A stretch of DNA of 64,000 nt from Prado023 sp963753075. Its GTDB lineage: Bacteria > Actinomycetota > Actinomycetes > S36-B12 > CAIYMF01. A program made the translations under genes and the position numbers. Within the stretch, counting starts at the first letter, position 1, and each line of letters starts with the position of its first letter. Where the stretch lies: NCBI GenBank assembly GCA_963753075.1, contig CAVWAR010000002.1:186001-250000 (forward strand), read 5' to 3'. The notes below the pieces were generated by a model, which was not told the DNA's origin, searched no databases, and was given only the letters and a program-made list of their open reading frames with translations. Below are positions 55,378 through 63,948 of the stretch, one piece after another.

Positions 55378-56379
55378 TTAGAGCTGCTCGTCCTCGACGA
55401 AGTCCCCGTCCTCTTCTTCGACGTATGCCGGCACGAACCCGGCGGGGCTGTCCTTGAGCGCCAGGCCCAGGGAGAGCAACTTGTCCTTGACCTCTTCGAT
55501 CGACTTGCTGCCGAAGTTGCGGATGTCCATCAGGTCGGCCTCGCTGCGGCTGATCAGCTCACCCACGGTGTGGATGCCCTCACGCTTGAGGCAGTTGAAG
55601 CTGCGGACAGTGAGGTCCAGCGACTCGATCGGCGTGGACAGCTGCTCGGCAACCAGCTCGTCGGCCGGCGAGGGGCCGATGTCGATCCCCTCGGCGTTGA
55701 CGTTGAGCTCGTGGGCCAGCCCGAACAGCTCGACAAGGGTCTTGCCGGCCGAGGCCACGGCATCGCCGGGCGTCATGCACGGCTTGGTCTCGACATCCAG
55801 GATCAGCTTGTCGAAGTCGGTGCGCTGCTCGACACGGGTCGCCTCGACCTTGTAGGTCACCTTCAGCACCGGCGAGTAGATCGAGTCGACCGGGATCCGG
55901 CCGATCTCCTGGCCGGGCAGCTTGTTGGCCGCCGAGGTGACGTAGCCACGACCACGCTCGACGACCAGCTCGATCTCGAGCTTGCCCTTGGAGTTGACCG
56001 TCGCCAGATGCAGGTCCGGGTTGTGGACCTCCACGCCGGCCGGCGGCGCGATGTCGGCCGCGGTCACGACGCCGGGGCCCTGCTTGCGCAGGTACATCAC
56101 CACCGGCTCGTCATGCTCCGAGGAGACGACGAGCTCCTTGAGGTTGAGGATGATCTCAGTGACGTCCTCCTTGACACCCGGGATGGTCGTGAACTCGTGG
56201 AGCACGTCCTCGATCCGGATGCTGGTGACTGCCGCACCGGGGATGCTCGACAGGAGCGTCCGGCGCAGCGAGTTCCCCAGGGTGTAGCCGAAGCCCGGCT
56301 CGAGGGGCTCCAGGACGAACCGCGAACGGTGGTCGCTGACGCGCTCCTCGATGAGGGTCGGACGCTGGGCAATAAGCAC
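55378..56379 (-). CDS. rpoA: DNA-directed RNA polymerase subunit alpha
   Basis: 333 residues with the N-terminal dimerisation domain (EPLEPGFGYTLGNSLRRTLLSS split as usual; VERGRGYV) and the C-terminal domain (VRSFNCLKREGIHTVGELISRSEADLMDIRNFG, about 245-277) that contacts UP elements and activators, ending in an acidic tail. GTG 56379 with AAGGA 11-12 bases upstream. Part of the alpha operon. Confidence 0.98.
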   Translation of the reverse strand: MLIAQRPTLIEERVSDHRSRFVLEPLEPGFGYTLGNSLRRTLLSSIPGAAVTSIRIEDVLHEFTTIPGVKEDVTEIILNLKELVVSSEHDEPVVMYLRKQGPGVVTAADIAPPAGVEVHNPDLHLATVNSKGKLEIELVVERGRGYVTSAANKLPGQEIGRIPVDSIYSPVLKVTYKVEATRVEQRTDFDKLILDVETKPCMTPGDAVASAGKTLVELFGLAHELNVNAEGIDIGPSPADELVAEQLSTPIESLDLTVRSFNCLKREGIHTVGELISRSEADLMDIRNFGSKSIEEVKDKLLSLGLALKDSPAGFVPAYVEEEDGDFVEDEQL

Positions 56380-56471
56380 GGGTTACCGTTCCTTTCCGAG
56401 GCGCCCACCATTTGACGCCACGTGCTGCAAGGCTGGGTCGTGCGGCGGCGGGGGCCGCCACACGACAGGGG

Positions 56472-57098
56472 TCACTTCGAGTAGAGCTCGACGATCAGCT
56501 GTTCCTGGACGGCGGTGTCGATCGCGCCGCGCTCCGGGACCGAGTGCACGAGGATGCGCATCTGGCTGGGCGAGACCTCGAGCCACGCCGGCACCGGGCG
56601 CTCGCCGGCCTCGGCGTGGGCGACCACGAACGGGGTCAGCTCACGCGAGGACGCGCGCACCTCGACGATGTCCGACGGCGACACCCGGTACGACGGGATG
56701 TCGACCTTGCGGCCGTTGACCGTGATGTGACCGTGGCCAACCAGCTGGCGCGCCATGTCGCGGCTCTTGGCGAACCCACCGCGGTAGACGACGTTGTCCA
56801 GGCGGGTCTCGAGGATCTTGAGCAGGTTGTCACCCGTCTTGCCCTGCTTGCGCTGGGCCTCCTCGTAGTAGCCCCGGAACTGCTTCTCCAGAACCCCGTA
56901 GATCCGCGCACACTTCTGCTTCTCGCGCATCTGCAGCAGGTACTCGCTGTCCTTGGTCCGCGCGCGGCCGTGCTGGCCGGGCGGGAACGGGCGCAGCTCG
57001 ATCGGGCACTTGGGCCCATCGCACTTGCTGCCCTTGAGGTACAGCTTGGTCTTCTCTCGGCGGCAGCGCTTGCAGTCTGCCCCTGTGTATCGAGCCAT
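56472..57098 (-). CDS. rpsD: 30S ribosomal protein S4 (uS4)
   Basis: 208 residues; one of the first proteins to bind 16S rRNA. C9, C12, C26 and C31 are present, so this is the zinc-containing (C+) form. The S4 RNA-binding domain (RLDNVVYRGGFAKSRDMARQLVGHGHITVNGRKVDIPSYRV, about 99-139) is complete. Lies between rpsK and rpoA. Confidence 0.98.
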   Translation of the reverse strand: MARYTGADCKRCRREKTKLYLKGSKCDGPKCPIELRPFPPGQHGRARTKDSEYLLQMREKQKCARIYGVLEKQFRGYYEEAQRKQGKTGDNLLKILETRLDNVVYRGGFAKSRDMARQLVGHGHITVNGRKVDIPSYRVSPSDIVEVRASSRELTPFVVAHAEAGERPVPAWLEVSPSQMRILVHSVPERGAIDTAVQEQLIVELYSK

Positions 57099-57115
57099 GA
57101 TCGTGTTCCTTCGGG

Positions 57116-57523
57116 TCAGACGCGACGGCGCTTGGGGGGGCGGCAGCCGTTGTGGGCAATGGGGGTGACGTCGGAGATCGAACCGACCTCCAGGCCGGTC
57201 GCCTGAAGCGACCGGATCGCGGTCTCCCGGCCGGAACCGGGACCCTTGACGAAGACGTCGACCTTCTTCATGCCATGGTCCATTGCGCGACGGGCCGCGG
57301 CCTCGGCCACCATCTGCGCGGCATACGGGGTCGACTTGCGCGACCCCTTGAACCCGACCTGGCCACTGGAGGCCCAGGCGATCACCGCACCCGAGGGATC
57401 AGTGATCGACACGATCGTGTTGTTGAACGTCGACTTGATGTGCGCGTGGCCGTGGGCCACGTTCTTCTTCTCCTTGCGACGGACCTTGGTCTTGGCCGTG
57501 CTCTGACGAGTCTTGGGGGGCAT
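57116..57523 (-). CDS. rpsK: 30S ribosomal protein S11 (uS11)
   Basis: 135 residues with HIKSTFNNTIVSITD, GFKGSRKSTPYAAQ and the C-terminal DVTPIAHNGCRPPKRRRV signature. It forms the platform near the Shine-Dalgarno helix. 17 bp before rpsD. Confidence 0.98.
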   Translation of the reverse strand: MPPKTRQSTAKTKVRRKEKKNVAHGHAHIKSTFNNTIVSITDPSGAVIAWASSGQVGFKGSRKSTPYAAQMVAEAAARRAMDHGMKKVDVFVKGPGSGRETAIRSLQATGLEVGSISDVTPIAHNGCRPPKRRRV

Positions 57524-57628
57524 TGCATTCCTTTGCGTGAGGTCATCGGTCCGCTGGTCGGCGTCGCCGCTCCTGTCAGGGAGCGGGGCGCCGCGATGGG
57601 CAGGTGTCCACCCGGACCAGTCGGACTA

Positions 57629-58006
57629 CTACTTGCCAACCTTCTTGCGGCCGGCAACCGTCTTGCGCGGACCCTTGCGGGTACGGGCGTTGGTGTGTGT
57701 GCGCTGCCCGCGGACCGGCAGGCCCCGGCGGTGCCGGATGCCCTGGTAGCAGCCGATCTCCACCTTGCGGCGGATGTCGGCGGCCACCTCACGACGGAGG
57801 TCACCCTCAACCTTGAGGTTGCCCTCAATGAAGTCGCGAAGCGGGACCAGCTCCGCGTCGGTGAGGTCCTTGACGCGCAGATCGGGGCTGACCCCGGTCG
57901 CGGCGAGGATCTCCGCCGATCGGGAACGGCCAATGCCATAGATGTAGGTGAGCGCGATCTCGATGCGCTTGTCGCGCGGGAGGTCGACGCCGACTAGACG
58001 TGCCAT
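57629..58006 (-). CDS. rpsM: 30S ribosomal protein S13 (uS13)
   Basis: 125 residues: MARLVGVDLPRDKRIEIALTY, GIGRSRSAEILAATG, and the basic end GLPVRGQRTHTNARTRKGPRKT. It forms the subunit bridge in the 30S head. ATG 58006 is the conserved start. A 262-bp gap with short hairpins (such as CCCACC/GGTGGG near 58060) separates it from rpmJ. Confidence 0.98.
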   Translation of the reverse strand: MARLVGVDLPRDKRIEIALTYIYGIGRSRSAEILAATGVSPDLRVKDLTDAELVPLRDFIEGNLKVEGDLRREVAADIRRKVEIGCYQGIRHRRGLPVRGQRTHTNARTRKGPRKTVAGRKKVGK

Positions 58007-58268
58007 CGGGCAGGAACCTTCTTCCTGTTCACACCGGAGGTTTGGACACGTGACCGGTCCCACCGCCCTTCGTGGTGGGTCCCCAGCCTCCGGGCCGGGG
58101 GTGGCGTCCCCGAGGGCCCTGGCAGGGGCCCTGAGTCGGGAGAACGGGATCACGCGTTGTTCAGTTGTGGCCCCCACCCCGGTCTCCCGGGTGGGACGCG
58201 CCGGGTGGCGCGCTGCCGGTCGTGCTGTTGAGTTGTTGCGCGGTGCGCGCCGGTTGGGCGGGCTGCGA

Positions 58269-58382
58269 CTAGCCCTGGCGCTGCTTGTGCCGGGGGTTCT
58301 CGCAGATCACCATCACGCGACCGTGACGGCGGATCACCTTGCAGTTGTCGCAGATCTTCTTGACGCTGGGCTTGACCTTCAT
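58269..58382 (-). CDS. rpmJ: 50S ribosomal protein L36 (bL36)
   Basis: 37 residues, read directly from the minus strand: MKVKPSVKKICDNCKVIRRH and onward to RHKQRQG. The zinc ligands C11, C14, C27 and H32 are all present, so this is the zinc-binding form. It lies between infA and rpsM, its normal place, and would be missed by length filters. Confidence 0.97.
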   Translation of the reverse strand: MKVKPSVKKICDNCKVIRRHGRVMVICENPRHKQRQG

Positions 58383-58431
58383 CGCTCTTTCCTCGCAGCC
58401 TTCACCACCGGTGGAACCCGGAGGACGTGTG

Positions 58432-58653
58432 TCACTTGTACCGGTAGACGATCCGTCCGCGAGTCAGGTCGTAGGGCGAGAGCTCGACGACCACCCGGTC
58501 ATCGGGCAGGATGCGGATGTAGTGCTGGCGCATCTTGCCGCTGATGTGGGCGAGGACCTTGTGACCGTTGTCGAGCTCCACCCGGAACATGGCGTTCGGG
58601 AGGGACTCGCGGATCGTGCCCTCGAGTTCGATGGCACCGTCTTTCTTGGCCAT
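58432..58653 (-). CDS. infA: Translation initiation factor IF-1
   Basis: 73-residue OB-fold protein (MAKKDGAIELEGTIRESLPN; HISGKMRQHYIRILPDDRVVVELSPYDLTRGRIVYRYK cut by the fold) that blocks the A site during initiation. Standard length. Its leader of about 175 bases contains a triplicated 16-bp repeat, and a clear promoter lies at 58834-58863. Confidence 0.98.
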   Translation of the reverse strand: MAKKDGAIELEGTIRESLPNAMFRVELDNGHKVLAHISGKMRQHYIRILPDDRVVVELSPYDLTRGRIVYRYK

Positions 58654-58671
58654 AAGCTACTGATCCACACC

Positions 58672-58717
58672 TTGCTGCTCGTCGGGGTTGCTGCTCGTCG
58701 GGATGCTGCTCGTCGGG
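58672..58717. repeat. Three tandem 15-16-bp repeats in the infA leader
   Basis: Units 58672-58687, 58688-58703 and 58704-58717 share TGCTGCTCGTCGGG; on the transcribed strand this reads CCCGACGAGCAGCA three times. They lie 20-65 bases upstream of the infA start codon, in untranslated leader. Confidence 0.9.
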
Positions 58718-58833
58718 TTTCACTCAGCCGGCCGATGGTCGGCCGATCGAGTCGGACGTGCCTCACGTTGAGCGCACCCGCGGAAGGCCCTGGAGGGCCG
58801 ACGAACGGGGACGCGCAGACGCAACGCTCACAC

Positions 58834-58863
58834 AGTCTACGGCCTGCCCGGCCTGAGCACCAA
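58834..58863 (-). promoter_or_regulatory. Alpha-operon (infA) promoter
   Basis: On the minus strand TTGGTG (58863-58858), 18 bp, TAGACT (58839-58834). A start near 58827 would give a leader of about 175 bases before infA. This gives infA through truA a promoter separate from secY-adk-map. Confidence 0.55.
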
Positions 58864-58916
58864 AACGACGGGGTCGCCCGCAGGTGCAGTCGCCGGTCGT
58901 GGCCGCCGTGACGCCC

Positions 58917-60200
58917 CTAGATGACCGAGAAGTAACTGTCGACGGCTCGATCCGCGGTGGCCTCGCTCAGCTCCGCCTGAACACCCCGGAAGCGAGCCTC
59001 GCTGAGCACCTGGAGCAGCAGGTCACGGGGGTGACAGAACCGGAACGGCTTGTTCTCGCGCCGGTAGTGCCAGGACACGACGTGGTCGACGGCGCCAGGG
59101 GCCAGCCGGACGCCGAGCTCGGCGCTCACAGTCTCGAACAGCTCACGGAACTGGCCCTCGCTCGGGTCGCCGACCGGGATCTTGTACGGGATCCGTCGCA
59201 GGAAGGCCTCATCGACCAGGTCGCGCGGCTCGAGGTTGGTCGAGAAGGCGATCACCTGCTGGAACGGCATCTGGATGCGCCGGCCGCTGCTCAGGCTGTA
59301 GAAGTCGTAGCCGGCCTCCAGCGGGACGATCCAGCGGTTCAGGAGGTCATCGGTGCGCATGCGCTGTCGGCCGAAGTCATCGATCACCAGGGTCCCGCCG
59401 TTGGCCTTCAGCTGCAGCGGGGCCTCGCTGATGCCCGTGTGCGGGTTCGTGCTCACCTCGAGCTGGTCCATGGTCAGCTCGCCACCCACAGCCACGGTCG
59501 GGCGCTCGATGAGCACCCAGCGCTGGTCGACCGGGCTGGGCATGCCGGGTTGGAACTCCCAGTCGAAGGGCACCTCGACATGGAAGTGCGGGTCGAAGAT
59601 CCGCACTATCTCCCCGTCGATCCCGATCGCGCGGGGAACCCAGATGTGCCCACCGAGGGACCGGGTGATCCGCTGGGCGATGCTCGTCTTCCCGTTCCCC
59701 GAGGGGCCGAAGAGGAACATCCCCTGCCCCGAGGCGATCGCCGGGCCGAGCCGATCAATGGTCTCTGCGTCGAGCACCAGATCGTCGAATGCCTTCGCGA
59801 GGTCCCCGGGGGTGGGTGTGCGATCCGTGATCCCCTGGGCGACCACAGCGTCGACGTAGTCCTCCAGGGACACCGGCGCGGCCCCGAAGTACGTGCACCG
59901 GTGAGCCAGGCGCCGAGCCGTGTCCCGGCCGTGGTCGGTGATCTGGTAGATGAAGTCGTTCACGCTCGCCGACCCGCGGTAGCCGACGAGCCGGGCGTCC
60001 TTGAGCCGGGTGAGGCAGTCGAGGGCCAACGCGTAGGGCAACTTGATCTGCTCGGAGATCGCGAATCCGCTGGCATCCCCCCGGGCCGCCAGGAACTTCA
60101 GGATCAGCCCCTCGACCTCACTGTCGGTCAGGCCCGCCCGCTGCAGCGAAGCAGGCTCCTGCGGGACGAACGTCCGTGTCCGGACCGCCTCGGCGACCAT
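58917..60200 (-). CDS. AAA+ ATPase with N-terminal winged-helix domain, function unknown
   Basis: 427 residues: a winged-helix-like region (about 26-100; GLILKFLAARGDASGFAISEQIKLPYA...LVGYRGSA), then an AAA+ core with Walker A GPSGNGKTS (165-173), Walker B LVIDDFG (271-277), sensor 1 FSTN (319-322), an Arg-finger candidate in FLRRIPYK and a helical lid. It is not a ribosomal or secretion component I recognise. It sits between map and infA, where those genes are usually adjacent. AAGGAGGAG precedes ATG 60200 and TACATT (60241-60246 on minus) fits its -10. Confidence 0.85.
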   Translation of the reverse strand: MVAEAVRTRTFVPQEPASLQRAGLTDSEVEGLILKFLAARGDASGFAISEQIKLPYALALDCLTRLKDARLVGYRGSASVNDFIYQITDHGRDTARRLAHRCTYFGAAPVSLEDYVDAVVAQGITDRTPTPGDLAKAFDDLVLDAETIDRLGPAIASGQGMFLFGPSGNGKTSIAQRITRSLGGHIWVPRAIGIDGEIVRIFDPHFHVEVPFDWEFQPGMPSPVDQRWVLIERPTVAVGGELTMDQLEVSTNPHTGISEAPLQLKANGGTLVIDDFGRQRMRTDDLLNRWIVPLEAGYDFYSLSSGRRIQMPFQQVIAFSTNLEPRDLVDEAFLRRIPYKIPVGDPSEGQFRELFETVSAELGVRLAPGAVDHVVSWHYRRENKPFRFCHPRDLLLQVLSEARFRGVQAELSEATADRAVDSYFSVI

Positions 60201-60280
60201 GTGGGCTCCTCCTTGGTGTCACCGCGTTCGGTGCTCGGGCAATGTACCGCCCTCGGCCCCGACACGCCTGCTCTCGGTGG

Positions 60281-61099
60281 TCAGCCTAGGTCACCGGGGG
60301 TGACTCCCAGATCCGCCAACCGAGTGACACCGCCGTCCACTGAGGTCAGCACGAAGGGCCCGGACTCGGTCAGCGCGACCGAGTGCTCCCAGTGCGCGGC
60401 CACCGCGCCGCCGACCGTGGCCACGGTCCAGTCGTCGTCCAGGACCGTCACATCGGGTGCTGTGGACAGGGTGATCATCGGTTCGATCGCCAGCGCCATC
60501 CCGGCCCGCAGGGTGGGTCCGCGACCGGGGGGACCGACGTGGGCGACCGACGGGTCCATGTGCATGGCCGATCCGATTCCGTGGCCGACGTAGTCCGCGA
60601 CGATCCCGTAGCGGCCGCCGATCTCCGCCTCGCAGGCTGCACCGATGTCGGACAGTCGACCCCCGACCTGCGCCTGCGCGATGCCGGCCCAGAGGGCCCG
60701 CTCAGTGGCTGCGGAGAGCTCCAGCAGCTCGACGCGCACCTCACCGACCGGGACGGTGATGGCCGCGTCACCGTGCCACCCCTCGACGATGGCGCCGCAA
60801 TCGATGCTGATCAGGTCACCGTCGCGAAGCAGGCGCTCGCCCGGGATCCCGTGGACGACCTCGTCATTGACCGAGGTGCAGATCACGCCCGGGAAGCCGT
60901 GGTACCCCTTGAAGTTGGACACCGCGCCCGCATCGGAGATGAACTGGGCGGCTGCCTGGTCCAGCTGCCCGGTGCTGACCCCGGGTGCAATCAGCTCGGC
61001 AACATGGGCCAGCGCGCCGGCGACGACCAGTCCGGCCGCACGCATGTGCCGCAACTGCTCGGCGGACTTGATCTCGATCTTCGAGCGACGCCCCAGCAC
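60281..61099 (-). CDS. map: Methionine aminopeptidase, type I
   Basis: 272 residues; it removes the initiator Met from nascent proteins. All five metal ligands are visible: Asp in SIDCGA, Asp in HGDAAIT, His in GHGIG, Glu in AIEPM and Glu in HWEHS; the substrate-side His is in FKGYHGFP. GTG 61099 begins two bases after the adk stop, with AGGG in the adk end as ribosome-binding site. The short N terminus lacks a zinc finger. Confidence 0.96.
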   Translation of the reverse strand: MLGRRSKIEIKSAEQLRHMRAAGLVVAGALAHVAELIAPGVSTGQLDQAAAQFISDAGAVSNFKGYHGFPGVICTSVNDEVVHGIPGERLLRDGDLISIDCGAIVEGWHGDAAITVPVGEVRVELLELSAATERALWAGIAQAQVGGRLSDIGAACEAEIGGRYGIVADYVGHGIGSAMHMDPSVAHVGPPGRGPTLRAGMALAIEPMITLSTAPDVTVLDDDWTVATVGGAVAAHWEHSVALTESGPFVLTSVDGGVTRLADLGVTPGDLG

Positions 61100-61100
61100 G

Positions 61101-61664
61101 TCAGCCCTGGATGGCAGCGAGCACGCGGTCACGGACCTCGTCGATGCTGCCCATACCGTCGACCCGCACCAGGACGCCCTTGGCGGCATAGACCTGTGTC
61201 AGCGGCTCCGTCTGCTCGGCGTAGACCTCCATGCGCCGGCGGATGACCTCCTCGGTGTCATCGGCGCGGCCCTGCTCGGCGGCTCGCTTGAGCAGACGGC
61301 CGATCACCTCCTCGGTGTTCGCCGTGAGCTCCACCGCGTGGTCGACAGCCAGGCCGACGTCAGCGAGCATCTCGTCGAGGACCGCAACCTGGTCCAGGGT
61401 CCGGGGATAGCCATCGAGGAGGAAGCCCTTCGTGGCGTCGGGCTGGGCCAGCCGGTTGCGCACCATGGCGTTCGTGATGCGATCAGGCACGTAGTTGCCG
61501 CGGTCCATGTACATGCCGGCCGCGATTCCCAACGGCGTGCCCTGGGCCATGTGGGCGCGGAAGATCTCGCCAGTCGAGATGTGGGGGATCCCCAACGTCT
61601 CGGCAACGACGACCGCCTGCGTTCCCTTCCCCGCTCCGGGGGGGCCCATGAGCACGATTCGCAT
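61101..61664 (-). CDS. adk: Adenylate kinase
   Basis: 187 residues: GPPGAGKGTQ P-loop (7-16), STGEIFRAHM, GFLLDGYPRT with the Asp-Gly-Phe hinge, and VIRRRMEVYAEQTEP. It is the short form with a reduced LID and no zinc site. Makes 2 ADP from ATP plus AMP. ATG 61664 shares one base with the secY stop (TGATG). Confidence 0.98.
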   Translation of the reverse strand: MRIVLMGPPGAGKGTQAVVVAETLGIPHISTGEIFRAHMAQGTPLGIAAGMYMDRGNYVPDRITNAMVRNRLAQPDATKGFLLDGYPRTLDQVAVLDEMLADVGLAVDHAVELTANTEEVIGRLLKRAAEQGRADDTEEVIRRRMEVYAEQTEPLTQVYAAKGVLVRVDGMGSIDEVRDRVLAAIQG

Positions 61665-62962
61665 CAGCGGAGGAACCCTTCATAGTTGCGTTGCTGCAGC
61701 TGGCTCTCGATCTGCTTCACAGTATCCAAGCCGACACCCACCATGATCAGCAGGCTGGTGCCGCCGAACACGAAGTTGCCGGACACACCGATCCCGTTGA
61801 ACGCGAAGAGGGGAAGGATGGCCACCAGGGCCAGGTACACCGACCCGGGCATCGTGAGCCGGCTGACCACGTAGTCGAGGTACTCGGCGGTCGGCCGGCC
61901 GGCGCGGATCCCCGGGATGAACCCGCCGTACTTCTTCATGTTGTCGGCGACCTCGGTCGTGTTGAACGTGATCGCGACGTAGAAGTACGTGAAGAAGATG
62001 ATCAGCACGGCGAACGTGAACAGGTACAGCGGCTCATTGCCACGCTGGAAGTTGCGCGCGATGAACTGCGCCACCGACCCGGTCTGGTCGGAGAACTGCA
62101 GGAACAGCACGGGCAGGAAGAGCAGGGACGAGGCGAAGATGACCGGGATGACGCCGGCCATGTTCACCTTCAGCGGGATGTAGGTCGAGGTCCCGCCGTA
62201 CATCTTGCGGCCCACCATGCGCTTGGCGTACTGGACCGGGATGCGCCGCTGGCCCTGCTCGACGAAGACCACGGCCATGATGATGAAGAAGCCCACGAGC
62301 AGGGTCAGGCCGGTGATGAACGGCCCACGCGTTGCGAAGACGCTGGCGATCTGCGAGGGGAAGGACGAGATGATCGACGTGAAGATCAGCAGCGACATCC
62401 CGTTGCCCACCCCGCGGTCGGTGATGAGCTCGCCGAGCCACATCACCACGGCCGTTCCCGCGGTCATCGTGGCGATCATCATGAAGATCGTGAAGACCTG
62501 GTCGTTGGCGATCAGCTGGGCGTTGCACCCCTGGAACAGCTGGCCGGGAGTCCGGGCCAGGGCCACGATGCCCGTGGACTGCAGGATCGCCAGCGCGACC
62601 GTGAGGTATCGGGTGTACTGGGTGATCTGTGCCTGGCCCGACTGGCCCTCCTTCTTCAGGGCCTCAAGCTTGGGGATCACCACCGTCATCAGCTGCAGGA
62701 TGATGCTGGCGGTGATGTAGGGCATGATCCCGAGCGCAAACACCGACAACTGCAGCAGTGCGCCACCGCTGAACAGGTTGATCAGGCCGTAGAGGGAGTT
62801 GCCCTCGACGGTGGCGACGCAGGACTGGACCGCCTCGTAGTCGATGCCGGGCGTGGGGACGACTGCGCCGAGCCGGAAGAGCGCGATGATGCCCAAGGTG
62901 AAGAGCAACTTCTTGCGCAGGTCCGGCGTGCGGAACGCAGAAGCGAACGCGGACAGGTGCAC
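61664..62962 (-). CDS. secY: Protein translocase channel subunit SecY
   Basis: 432 residues with ten predicted membrane helices forming the Sec channel. Visible are LRKKLLFTLGIIALFRLGAVVPTPG (N terminus to helix 1), the plug region FSGGALLQLSVFALGIMPYITASII, and NMAGVIPVIFASSLL. AGGAGGAA precedes GTG 62962. It leads secY-adk-map; TAGTCT at 63009-63014 (minus) is a likely -10. rplO does not lie directly upstream as in the usual spc operon. Confidence 0.98.
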   Translation of the reverse strand: MHLSAFASAFRTPDLRKKLLFTLGIIALFRLGAVVPTPGIDYEAVQSCVATVEGNSLYGLINLFSGGALLQLSVFALGIMPYITASIILQLMTVVIPKLEALKKEGQSGQAQITQYTRYLTVALAILQSTGIVALARTPGQLFQGCNAQLIANDQVFTIFMMIATMTAGTAVVMWLGELITDRGVGNGMSLLIFTSIISSFPSQIASVFATRGPFITGLTLLVGFFIIMAVVFVEQGQRRIPVQYAKRMVGRKMYGGTSTYIPLKVNMAGVIPVIFASSLLFLPVLFLQFSDQTGSVAQFIARNFQRGNEPLYLFTFAVLIIFFTYFYVAITFNTTEVADNMKKYGGFIPGIRAGRPTAEYLDYVVSRLTMPGSVYLALVAILPLFAFNGIGVSGNFVFGGTSLLIMVGVGLDTVKQIESQLQQRNYEGFLR

Positions 62963-63152
62963 GGGGATTCCTCCTGAGGGCGCCTTCGAGCGTGCGCCAG
63001 ACTGGGAAAGACTAACAGCCGGCAGGCAGGTCGCGAGCACGCCGAATCCCCGCAATCCGCCCGGCGTCCCTCGGGGCTGTGCGGGCACATCGATCTGATC
63101 TCCGTGGCCGACGTCAGGCGAGCTCCTCAGGCGGTTCACGTCCGGTCACCCG

Positions 63153-63197
63153 CATGGACGTGGGGGTGCCACCCACGGCAGCACCTCCACGTCCATG
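63153..63197. terminator. Hairpin terminator after the 63.2-kb membrane gene
   Basis: A 17-bp stem with one mismatch (63153-63169 with 63181-63197) and an 11-base loop, just past the stop of the membrane-protein gene and before the secY promoter. It insulates secY from the upstream gene. Confidence 0.75.
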
Positions 63198-63210
63198 GGC
63201 CAGGCCCTGG

Positions 63211-63948
63211 CTACTCGGCTGGGACCTGCTCAGCCGGCAGGGCGAACTCGTCGTCGCGCATCCGCGCCAGCGCGTAGCTGGCCCCACCGAACCCGATGGC
63301 ACCCACGAGCAGGCCGATCCCCTGTGCGGTGTTCCCCGGCAGGAACGGGTGGGTGGCACCGCCCAGCGCCAGGGCGATGCCGGCCCAGGCCGGGGCCTGG
63401 CGGCTGCGCCAGAGCGCAACACCGAGCATCCCGAGGCCGATGACGATCCCCACGATGAACCACAGCCCTGCAAGCAGTACCAGGGGCTGTTCGGCCCACG
63501 CCTTGTCGAGCGCGGCGATGGCCGCAACGTCCAACCCGAGCTCCTGCGTCAGCTGCGCGAGCCGGGTGTCGTTGGGCAGCATGCCGAACCCCAGCGCGAA
63601 CCCTGGGACGGTCAGCGTCACCGCGGCAGCCGTGAGCCGCGGGACCCGCCGCCAGGTCACGGCGGCAACAGCCAGCACTGCAGGGATGAGCAGGGCGAAG
63701 AAGACCGCACCCATCGCGTCCAGCCAGCTCGGTGCCACCGACGGGTCCGCCCCGATGGCTTGCGCAGTCTCGGTGAACTCCGCGCCCGCGGGGACCCCCA
63801 GGACCAAGTAGCTCACCCCCATGGCCGCAAGCGGGAGCGGCGCGACAGCGGCCAGTGCGAACCGGTAGTACCGGCGGGTGTCCCGAGGAGGTCGCCTGCC
63901 GTCATCGGGGGTCCTGGACCCTGCTGCGCTCTCATGGATCTGTGTCAT
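63211..63948 (-). CDS. Multi-pass membrane protein, function unknown
   Basis: 245 residues: a polar N terminus (about 30), then six hydrophobic segments (about 33-53, 79-99, 108-124, 158-179, 186-199 and 206-224) with an outside loop at 55-75 and another at 125-155 (AQLTQELGLDVAAIAALDKAW). ATG 63948 has AGAGG eight bases upstream; GTG 63957 would add three codons. It intervenes where spc-operon ribosomal genes would be expected before secY. No family was recognised. Confidence 0.75.
   Translation of the reverse strand: MTQIHESAAGSRTPDDGRRPPRDTRRYYRFALAAVAPLPLAAMGVSYLVLGVPAGAEFTETAQAIGADPSVAPSWLDAMGAVFFALLIPAVLAVAAVTWRRVPRLTAAAVTLTVPGFALGFGMLPNDTRLAQLTQELGLDVAAIAALDKAWAEQPLVLLAGLWFIVGIVIGLGMLGVALWRSRQAPAWAGIALALGGATHPFLPGNTAQGIGLLVGAIGFGGASYALARMRDDEFALPAEQVPAE

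Noticed and set aside
58499..58723. Possible upstream ORF across the tandem repeats before infA
   Set aside because: The frame is out of phase with infA, lacks a ribosome-binding site and resembles no protein; the repeat itself explains the PDEQ pattern.
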